DNA of 64,000 bases. Source: Nostoc sp. LEGE 06077. GTDB lineage: Bacteria > Cyanobacteriota > Cyanobacteriia > Cyanobacteriales > Nostocaceae. The stretch spans positions 124,001 to 188,000 of the forward strand of contig NZ_JADEWI010000004.1 of NCBI RefSeq assembly GCF_015207705.1, read 5' to 3'. Below, piece by piece: positions 18,048 to 26,500 of the stretch. The position numbers and the translations under genes were made by a program. Every line of letters begins with the position of its first letter. Within the stretch, counting starts at the first letter, position 1. Under the pieces are notes generated by a model. That model saw only the letters and a list, made by a program, of their open reading frames with translations, was not told the origin of the DNA and did no database searches.

Positions 18048-20612
18048 ATGCAGCCAATTCGCACTTTTAATGTGTCGCCGTCACTACCGCCGCGCCTGGA
18101 ACCACTGCGGCGGCTGGCGTATAACTTACATTGGGATTGGAATGTTGAAACTAAAGATTTATTTCGCCGCTTAGACACAGATTTGTGGGAATCTAGCCGT
18201 CATAACCCAGTGTTAATGCTAGGTACCATCTCTCAAGCACGGCTTTTAGAGGTAGTTGAAGATGACGGCTTTTTAGCGCAAATGGATCGCGCCGCCCGTC
18301 AGTTGGAAGATTATCTCCAAGAAGGAACTTGGTATCAGAAACAACGTAGTCAAAAGCCTAAAGAATGCTACGCCTATTTTTCGGCTGAGTTTGGCTTAGT
18401 TGACTGTTTACCGGTTTATTCTGGTGGCTTGGGTGTTCTGGCTGGTGATCATTTAAAATCTGCCAGTGACTTAGGGCTACCACTAGTGGGTGTTGGCTTG
18501 CTCTATCAACAAGGGTATTTTGCCCAATATCTCAATGCTGATGGCTGGCAACAAGAGCGCTACCCCATCAACGATTTTTATAATATGCCCTTGCATTTAG
18601 AACGCAATCCTGACGGTTCAGAATTGCAGATTGCCGTTGATTATCCGGGGCGCAAGGTATACGCCAGAGTGTGGCGGGTACAGGTGGGTATGGTGCCTTT
18701 ATATATGTTAGACACCAATATCGAACCCAATAACCAATACGATCACGACATTACAGATCAGCTGTATGGTGGTGATATCGATATGCGTATCCACCAAGAA
18801 ATCATGTTGGGGATCGGTGGTGTGCAGATGCTCAAAGCTCTGGGCTATGATGTCACTGCTTATCACATGAATGAAGGCCATGCTGCCTTCTCGGCTTTAG
18901 AACGCATCCGGCTGTTAATTCAAGAAGATGGTTTGAGTTATGCCCAAGCTAAACAGGTAGTGATGTCTAGCAACATTTTTACGACTCACACACCTGTACC
19001 AGCGGGGATTGACTTGTTCCCTCCCGATAAAATTTTGTATTATTTGGGATACTATGCAGATATCTTTGGTTTACCCAAAGAGCAATTTTTAGGATTGGGG
19101 CGAGAAAATACCGGCGATTTATCTGCACCGTTTAGTATGGCAGTGCTGGCGTTGAAAATGGCGACATTTTCTAACGGGGTGGCGCAGCTGCATGGTGTGG
19201 TGTCGCGGCAGATGTTCCAAGGTTTGTGGAAGAAAGTCCCAGTCGAAGAAGTCCCAATCACCGCTATTACTAACGGTGTTCACGCGCGTAGTTGTGTGGC
19301 TAAATCAACTCAAGAGTTGTACGATCGCTACTTAGGGCCAAACTGGTCGTCAGTACCACCAGAGAACCAACTGTGGGAGCGGATGGAAGCTATTCCTGAT
19401 CAGGAGTTGTGGCGCAATCACGAACGCTGCCGCTTGGATATGGTACTGTACGTGCGGGAGCATTTAGTTAAACATTTACGCGATCGCGGTGCTTCGGCTT
19501 CGGAAATCGCCCAAGCCCAAGAAGTATTAGATCCATACGTTTTAACCATTGGTTTTGCCCGACGGTTTGCTACTTATAAACGTGCTACCCTGTGGATGCG
19601 CGATTTAGAACGCATTAAACACATCTTGCTTGGTGATAAAACCCGTAAAGTCCAATTTGTGATTGCTGGTAAAGCCCACCCTAAAGATATTCCGGGAAAA
19701 GAACTGATTCGTGATATCAATCACTTTATCCGCGAACACCATTTAGAAAAACAAGTTGTTTTTGTTCCTAACTACGATATTCATATTGCTCGGTTAATGG
19801 TAGCAGGGTGCGATATCTGGTTGAACACACCCCGCCGTCCACGGGAAGCGTCCGGTACTAGCGGGATGAAAGCCGCGATGAATGGATTGCCCAATTTAAG
19901 TGTTTTAGATGGTTGGTGGGATGAAGCTGATTACGTCCGCACCGGGTGGGCGATTGGACACGGCGAAAATTACGAAGATCCCAATTATCAGGATGAAGTG
20001 GAAGCTAACGCGCTCTACGATTTGTTAGAGAAAGAAGTTGTGCCTCTATTTTATGACCACCGCGATGAGGATGGTCTACCCCGGCCTTGGGTTGCCAAAA
20101 TGAAAGATGCAATTCGCTTGAACTGTCCGTTCTTTAATACAGCGCGGATGGTACGGGATTATGCTCAACAGGCTTATTTCCCCGCGAGCGATCGCTGTCA
20201 TACTCTCATTACTGATAATTACGCCCCAGCTAAGGAATTAGCTGCGTGGAAAGCTAAACTCAGCGATCACTGGTTTAATTTGAGAATCAAAGATATTGAT
20301 GTCTCCGTAGGTACAGATATTGAGGTTAACCAAAGCGTTGCTGTCAAGGCCAAAGTTGATTTAGCAACTTTGAGTCAAGATGATATCCAAGTGGAATTAT
20401 ATCAAGGTGTAATCGATGCCAATGGTGAAATCGTCAATGCGACACCAGTAGTCATGGATTACCAAGGCCAAGATGATCAAGGCTTGAGTGTCTACACGGC
20501 AGATATCATCTACACCACCTCTGGTTTTCAAGGTTTGTCCTTGCGTGTATTACCCAAGCACCCCAACTTGTCTAATGCTTATGAACCAAGATTGATTGCT
20601 TGGGCGGAATAG
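18048..20612 (+). CDS. glgP: Alpha-glucan phosphorylase, short-N-terminal GT35 type
   Basis: 854 residues. It starts with the DUF3417-like region of this subfamily (PPRLEPLRRLAYNLHWDWN). Motifs: YFSAEFGLVDCLPVYSGGLG, HMNEGHAAFSALERIR, TTHTPVPAGIDLFP, FARRFATYKRATL, and the pyridoxal-phosphate lysine region REASGTSGMKAAMNGLPNLS. This is the Thermus/Mycobacterium-type phosphorylase, only distantly related to the classic enzyme at 12476-15004. It phosphorolyses alpha-1,4-glucans or maltodextrins to glucose-1-phosphate. The two types in one genome suggest division of labour, for example glycogen breakdown versus maltodextrin turnover (inference). Confidence 0.95.
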   Translation: MQPIRTFNVSPSLPPRLEPLRRLAYNLHWDWNVETKDLFRRLDTDLWESSRHNPVLMLGTISQARLLEVVEDDGFLAQMDRAARQLEDYLQEGTWYQKQRSQKPKECYAYFSAEFGLVDCLPVYSGGLGVLAGDHLKSASDLGLPLVGVGLLYQQGYFAQYLNADGWQQERYPINDFYNMPLHLERNPDGSELQIAVDYPGRKVYARVWRVQVGMVPLYMLDTNIEPNNQYDHDITDQLYGGDIDMRIHQEIMLGIGGVQMLKALGYDVTAYHMNEGHAAFSALERIRLLIQEDGLSYAQAKQVVMSSNIFTTHTPVPAGIDLFPPDKILYYLGYYADIFGLPKEQFLGLGRENTGDLSAPFSMAVLALKMATFSNGVAQLHGVVSRQMFQGLWKKVPVEEVPITAITNGVHARSCVAKSTQELYDRYLGPNWSSVPPENQLWERMEAIPDQELWRNHERCRLDMVLYVREHLVKHLRDRGASASEIAQAQEVLDPYVLTIGFARRFATYKRATLWMRDLERIKHILLGDKTRKVQFVIAGKAHPKDIPGKELIRDINHFIREHHLEKQVVFVPNYDIHIARLMVAGCDIWLNTPRRPREASGTSGMKAAMNGLPNLSVLDGWWDEADYVRTGWAIGHGENYEDPNYQDEVEANALYDLLEKEVVPLFYDHRDEDGLPRPWVAKMKDAIRLNCPFFNTARMVRDYAQQAYFPASDRCHTLITDNYAPAKELAAWKAKLSDHWFNLRIKDIDVSVGTDIEVNQSVAVKAKVDLATLSQDDIQVELYQGVIDANGEIVNATPVVMDYQGQDDQGLSVYTADIIYTTSGFQGLSLRVLPKHPNLSNAYEPRLIAWAE

Positions 20613-20637
20613 AAGGCAAAAGTCTTCCTTTTTACTT

Positions 20638-21396
20638 TTACCTTTTATTTGGGATGACAATGTAACCTGTGGTGCGATCGCCTAATACTAAGTTACGTTG
20701 TTCTCCCCAATACCACCAGTGTGCAGCAACATAAGCGCAGATTAAACTATCGAGTTTATCTTCAATCGCTTTCAGTGCTGCACCCGTGGTAGGTAAAAGA
20801 AAAAAATCAAAAGGAAAAAGATCAGGTTGTTGTGTCGTTAGCGTTCGATTCAATTTGAGACTAGGTTCGAGAGTTGGTAAAACTTCCATAATATATTCAT
20901 AGAGTTTGATTAATTCCAGGCGACGCTCATTGATGCGTCCTTTTTTGTATTTGAGAATGCGTTCTAACCCAAATAAATGCACTATGGCTGGGTGAGGAAA
21001 AACTTCTATTTGATATTTACCAAGTTCTTTGGCTTCTATGGTTGGTGCATGAGCAAAACCACGCGATTCTAATTCTAAGCCAAAATTAATTGTCCGGTCG
21101 GCAAAGGGTAAATTTTGATTTGCGGGATAGCAGCCAGCGTGATATTTACCGAAGTATTTATGACTGAGTTTATCGGGGAGGCGGCTACCTGTGGCGTTAG
21201 GAATGAGAGTCGGTGCGTCAACAGCAATGATGGCTGGTTCTTCTGGTTGTACCCAGGTATCTAGCCAATTTAAAATTTGGGCGATCGCATCTTGGCGATC
21301 TAAATCGATTAATTGCAACTGTCCATCTATTAATTCTAAACAGCATAAGCCACTTGGTTGCGATTTCCAACCTAAATCAATCCCAATAAATTTCAT
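20638..21396 (-). CDS. DUF429 domain protein
   Basis: 252 residues. It starts MKFIGIDLGWKSQPSGLCCL, with an RNase H-like first strand (GIDLGW), then IIAVDAPTLIPNATGSR, and further conserved blocks (FPHPAIVHLFGLERILKYKKG, and KAIEDKLDSLICAYVAAHW near the C-terminus). These are the hallmarks of DUF429, a predicted nuclease-like fold whose cellular role is not known. It converges with the phosphorylase gene with only 25 bp between the stops. Confidence 0.87.
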   Translation of the reverse strand: MKFIGIDLGWKSQPSGLCCLELIDGQLQLIDLDRQDAIAQILNWLDTWVQPEEPAIIAVDAPTLIPNATGSRLPDKLSHKYFGKYHAGCYPANQNLPFADRTINFGLELESRGFAHAPTIEAKELGKYQIEVFPHPAIVHLFGLERILKYKKGRINERRLELIKLYEYIMEVLPTLEPSLKLNRTLTTQQPDLFPFDFFLLPTTGAALKAIEDKLDSLICAYVAAHWWYWGEQRNLVLGDRTTGYIVIPNKR

Positions 21397-21890
21397 TTAG
21401 ATATAACTAATTACTGTCTAACTCAAAATATATCCATCTCTAATTTTAATACTATTAGACGAAAACTTTGATATGCGTAGTTTTTTTATATCTTGTACCA
21501 TTCTCAATAACTGTAGTTGGCAATTTATACAACGCAAAATTAGATTTTAAGTAAGAATTCAGCACCCAGGAGTCAGAAGCCAGAATTGAGAAATATCTAT
21601 AGAATTCGCAAATTAATTCATCACATATTTCTTCTTATTCTTTAACCATTCTGACTCCTGAATACTTACGATTTTAATTAGATTTTTAGCATTGCTCACC
21701 TGATTTTAATTGCCCTAAATTAGCTAGTGCAAGATGTAATTTTACACCTTTATCACTGAATAATATCTACAAGTAAACAGAGAGATAAATATATATCTCT
21801 CTGTTCCATTAACTTAATTTTTTAGAGAACAAAAGAGACTTTCCAACTTGCTCAAAATTCAATTACTTTTGAGAAGTTATCAAAATCTTA
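21397..21890. other. Intergenic region with an inverted-repeat element
   Basis: 494 bp without genes. It contains a 119-bp element bounded by an inverted repeat: GTAAGAATTCAG, four bases, CAGGAGTCAGAA (21551-21579) against TTCTGACTCCTGAATACTTAC (21649-21669). The CAGGAGTCAGAA word matches its partner perfectly. AGGAGTCAGAA-type hairpins are dispersed in Nostoc genomes. No coding capacity. Confidence 0.5.
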
Positions 21891-22178
21891 TTAATCTTGG
21901 GTTTGAGAACCTTCTCCGCCTCCACAACTTTGCCCAGGTAAACAAAAGGCAAATGGGGTTACTGTAATGATACTACCTACAGCTAGACGTAATATCGGTT
22001 GCGATGCAATTACTGGTGATGGCGATTGCGATGGCGTTTCGGGTGATGATTCTACTGGCGATGATCCTTGAGTGGGTTCTTCACTACGACCATAATATCT
22101 ACATCCACCAGCTAGAAATTGCTGTTTTTCCGTAGATAAATCCACAAGTAAATCGGATACACTTGTTTGTAATAACAT
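21891..22178 (-). CDS. Small double-glycine leader peptide (bacteriocin/RiPP-like)
   Basis: 95 residues. The N-terminus MLLQTSVSDLLVDLSTEKQQ followed by FLAGG has the L..L..LS.E.Q..L.GG pattern of double-glycine leaders that are cut by C39-peptidase exporters. Cleavage would follow Gly25 and leave a core beginning CRYYGRSEEPTQG. The core has a Ser/Pro/Glu linker and then a hydrophobic segment (PILRLAVGSIITVTPFAFC) ending LPGQSCGGGEG, with three cysteines in all. A GAGG lies about 12 bases before the ATG. A radical-SAM gene lies 257 bp upstream on the same strand. No exporter or C39 peptidase is nearby, so it may be an orphan precursor. Confidence 0.6.
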   Translation of the reverse strand: MLLQTSVSDLLVDLSTEKQQFLAGGCRYYGRSEEPTQGSSPVESSPETPSQSPSPVIASQPILRLAVGSIITVTPFAFCLPGQSCGGGEGSQTQD

Positions 22179-22435
22179 AATCTTGACCTCACTTACTTGA
22201 CACAGGTATGTGTTAATTACCTATGCTTCTGTTATAAACTGATTGATGCAGTTTAAAATTATTCTTTAGTTATAAAAAAATAGTTTAAAATTCTATCTTG
22301 AGATATTGCACAAAAAAGTTTTAGCTTATAATTACGGAATTAAAAAATATTAATTGATGATTTTTGCATAAACAATATAATTAACGTGCGCCGCGAACAG
22401 AGACACACGTTAGTTTTTGAATATGTGTAAAGGAG

Positions 22436-23059
22436 TTAAGTTAGTTCTAGCCGTCCACGATAGCCGGTGACAATACGGCTACCATCCTTGAGAATGTGGA
22501 TTTCGATTTGGTCACTCGCCCAAGTAATTTGGTCAGCTAAAGCTGGGTTAAAGACATTCACCCGTTGATTACTGGAAGAAACAGGGGAGTTGGGAGAATT
22601 AATCGCCAGAGATTCGACAAATGGCCCATCAATTAATATATCTAACTGTTCTAATAATTCTTGAGAACCTGGAGGTGCAGAGTCAGACTGGAGTTGCTTG
22701 AGGGTAAAACCAGTGAAAGACATAACATTTAAACCAGCAGCTTTCAGTTTACGTGCTAAAGCGGCCAGTGCAGATGCTTGCCAAAAAGGTTCACCGCCAG
22801 AGAAAGTTACGCCTGTGTTTTGTGGTTTACTGAGTATTTGCTCGGCGAGGGTATCGATAGAAATCAGTTGGTTAATTTCAAATGGCCAAGACTCAGGATT
22901 AAAGCAACCAGGACATTCACGGGGACAACCTTGTACCCAAACAACAGCACGACAACCAGGGCCATTGACTTCTGACTCGTCAATATAGCCCATAATGTTG
23001 AGGTAGCCAAGGGGAATTTCTGGAAGTGTTGGCGATGGGCGAGTTGGTTGAGTTTCCAT
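22436..23059 (-). CDS. Radical-SAM 4Fe-4S protein, NrdG-like activase family
   Basis: 207 residues with a strong ribosome site (GGAGGAAACAG) just before the ATG. The cluster motif is CPRECPGC near residues 45-52 (C-x3-C-x2-C), followed by TFSGGEPFWQ, the SAM-binding GGE motif. The small size fits the NrdG/activating-enzyme group, which makes a glycyl radical on a partner protein, but no glycyl-radical enzyme lies in the window. The next gene downstream encodes a double-glycine peptide, so maturation of that peptide is an alternative. Family call is good; the partner is unknown. Confidence 0.82.
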   Translation of the reverse strand: METQPTRPSPTLPEIPLGYLNIMGYIDESEVNGPGCRAVVWVQGCPRECPGCFNPESWPFEINQLISIDTLAEQILSKPQNTGVTFSGGEPFWQASALAALARKLKAAGLNVMSFTGFTLKQLQSDSAPPGSQELLEQLDILIDGPFVESLAINSPNSPVSSSNQRVNVFNPALADQITWASDQIEIHILKDGSRIVTGYRGRLELT

Positions 23060-23538
23060 CTGTTTCCTCCGGTGCTGAAATTATCCAATACTCGTGATAT
23101 TCTGATCACAATTGCGCGGTGCGATCGCGGTCAAAATCTTTATGAAAGCAATTATCGCTACAAGTTACTTGACGTACTGCATTTGATTTGACGAAACCAC
23201 ATCTAAATTTTTGGCAGTTATGCAGCCCATAGCAAGTGCAACAATTCTTTCAACCAATCCAAAAAGCATTGAACACGAAAAAAATGAGGAACTTGTGAAG
23301 ATATTAGTTTTGTGGCTTAGTTCTGTTTATTTCCCGCAACTTGCTTAAATCACCACAAACCAATTAAATTTATGTTATGAATATCTTTTCTGATTGATTG
23401 AGATAATTTTTGATAATTTTATGTATATAAAAAGAATCGGGAAAAAATACTAGTATTTTATATTTACGTCAGATTTATTAATATTTTGTATTTTTAATAT
23501 TGTAGGTTTTTCATAAACTATACAATTTTATAATAAGT
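23060..23538. other. Intergenic region between divergent genes
   Basis: 479 bp, strongly AT-rich in its right half, between the radical-SAM gene (leftward) and the histidine kinase (rightward). It should carry both promoters. I see no RNA gene, repeat or clear operator. Confidence 0.4.
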
Positions 23539-26500
23539 ATGTATAATCAGCCGATAAAAATTTTCTTAGTTGATGATCAACCTGAAGATTTAAAATTTTT
23601 AACTCAAATTCTTCAATGTCAAAATTATCAGGTACAAGAATTCACTTCCGGGAAACTGGCAATTGAGGCAACGATAGAAACACCACCTGATTTAATTTTA
23701 CTGGCGGTGATTATGCCAGAAATGGATGGTTATACAGTTTGTCAACATCTTAAAAGCAATAAACAAACTCAAAATATTCCCATAATTTTTCTCTGTCCTA
23801 TCGAAACTTTGCAGGATAAAGAGAAATTCTTTGCATTAGGGGTTGCTGACTATATTACTAAGCCACTTTGCTCGCGCGAAATTTTAATCAGAGTTCAAAA
23901 TCACCTTTATCTTCCAACTCAGTTAAAACCAGAAAAATTTCATCCTCAACAGCCAGAGTTGGCTTTAGCACAAACAAAAGATAAATCTACAGAACAAACT
24001 CTCAAATTACTTAATCTTAAGCTGCGTAATCATAACTTAGTATTAACAGAATTAGTCAAAAATCAGATCTTGTATCAAGGTGATCTCAAAGCAGCATTGG
24101 CAACAATTACAGAAGCAGCTACCAAAAATCTGGAAATTGAACGAACTAGTGTCTGGTTATATAATCAAACTTCAACTTCTATTTACTGCATAGACTTATT
24201 TGAGCAAAGTCTTCACCAGCATAGTGAAGGGCGCACTTTAGATATAGCCGATTATCCGATTTATTTTCAAGCTTTGCAGCAAGAAGAAGTAATTGCTGTA
24301 GAAAATGCTCAAACTGATCCTCGAACTCAAGAATTTTCTCAACCTTACTTAGCTCTGAACATTATTTCTATTTTAGATACACCGATTCGATTAGCGGGAA
24401 AAACGATAGGAGTTTTGTGTTTAGAGGTGGTGGGAGTTTTGCGTGAGTGGACACTAGAAGACCAAAATTTTGCTCGTTCTCTGACAAATTTAGTTTCTTT
24501 GGCACTGGAAGCACGGGAACATCAACGAGCCGACACTGCGCGTCGTGCTTCTGAAGCCAAATTAGCGTCTGCTTTTAAAGCCTCTCCTGACCCTATTATT
24601 TTGTGTACATTGCCAGAAACTCGCTACATTGAAGTTAATGACAGTTTCTGTAGGCTGTTTGGTTATTCTCGTCATCAAGTGATTGGTCACACCGATAAAG
24701 AATTGCAGATTTGGGTTAATTCTGACGAAAGTGTGTTTCTGACCCAAATCTTGCAACAAACAAAATCTCTCCGCAACTATGAAGTTGATTTCCGTACCTC
24801 AACTGGAGAGATTAAAATAATGCTGTTCAGTGCAGAAATGATCGAAATTGACGGGCAAAAATATGTGTTAGGCACAGCTAAAGATATTACTGAGCGGAAG
24901 CAGGCAGAAAATGAAAGTAGGTTACTGCTATTAACATCTCAAGCTATTACCCGCGCGGTTGATGTGAATAGTGCTTTAAAAGTAGTGCTGCGCTTAATTT
25001 GTCATTCCATCAACTGGGATTTTGGCGAAGCATGGCTACCTAGTGATGATGGTGCAGTTTTAGAACATAGCTTAGTGTGGTATGCAGAAGAAATTGACTT
25101 AGAGGAATTTTCAATAAGTAGCCGAACGATCAAATTTGCCTTGGGTGAGGGACTACCAGGGCGGATTTGGCAAATGAGACAACCAGAATGGGTTGAAGAT
25201 GTTGCTGCGGTTGGACAACCAGTGTTTGTGCGATCGCAACAAGCTACCAAAGTAGGATTAAAAGCTGCCTTTGGTGTGCCAATTTTAGCTAATGGGGAAG
25301 TATTAGCGATTTTAGTATTTTTTAAACGTAGTGCAGCAGTAATTGATAAACGTTTGCTGATGTTAGTCGGGGCTGTTGCTACCCAGTTAGGTAGTTTAAT
25401 TCAACGTAAAATAATTGAAGCCGCCCATAGACAAAGTGAAGAACGTTTACAACTCGCCCTAGAAGCTAGTGATTTGGGTTTGTGGGATTGGAATCTGATC
25501 ACTGATGAAGCCTACTGTGGCAGTCAGTGGAAACAAACACTGGGGTATAAAGGCGAACATCTGGCAAATGTGTCCCAAACTCTTGAGCAATTTCTCCATC
25601 CAGAAGATGTTTCGATCGTCAGTTCCGCTTTAAAAGCTCATCTCCAAGGGGGAAATGCTGTTTATGAAGTTGAGTATCGGATGCGCTGTGTCGATGGTAG
25701 CTGGAAGTGGATTCAGTCTCGCGGAAAAATTGTCGAATACGATGAATGGGGTCAGCCGTTGCGGATGATCGGCACTCACAAAGATATTACAGAACGCAAA
25801 ACTTTAGAACGGGAAATAGCACTGCGAGAGGCGTATCTTAATGCTTTTTTCAGTAGTGCGCCTGTGGGAATGAATATATTAGACAACCAATTGCGATATG
25901 TGCAGGTTAATCAAGTTTTAGCTGATATTAATGGCTTATCACAACAAGAGCATATCGGCAAAACAATGTATGAGATTATACCCGAAATTGAGCCTCTAGT
26001 AATGCCATTCTACAAACATGTATTATCGACTGGGCAAGAAATTTTGAATGTAGAAGTTAGTACAAGCACACCCAAACAACCAGGAAAAATTGGTTACTTT
26101 CTCACTTCGTATTTTCCGATTCCCGGTGAAGACAACTGTATTTCTGGTGTGGGTACAGTTGTGATAGAAATTAGCGATCGCAAACAGGCAGAACTAGCTT
26201 TGCAAGCAAGTCGGTTGCGCTATCAAACGTTAGCCGAGGCTTCACCTGTGGGCATATACCATACAGATAAGTTAGGTCATTGCATTTATCTCAATCAGCG
26301 CTGGTGTGACATTACTGGTTTAGAACAATCACAAGCAATGGGCGCTGGCTGGGCAAAAGCCTTGCATCCAGATGACCGCGATCGCGTTTTTGCCATGTGG
26401 TACGAGGCAGCAGCAGCTAAATCTTTGTATAAATGTGAACATCGTTTTCTACGTCCTGATGGTCAAAGTGTTTGGGTGATTTGCCAAGCTATACCTGAAA

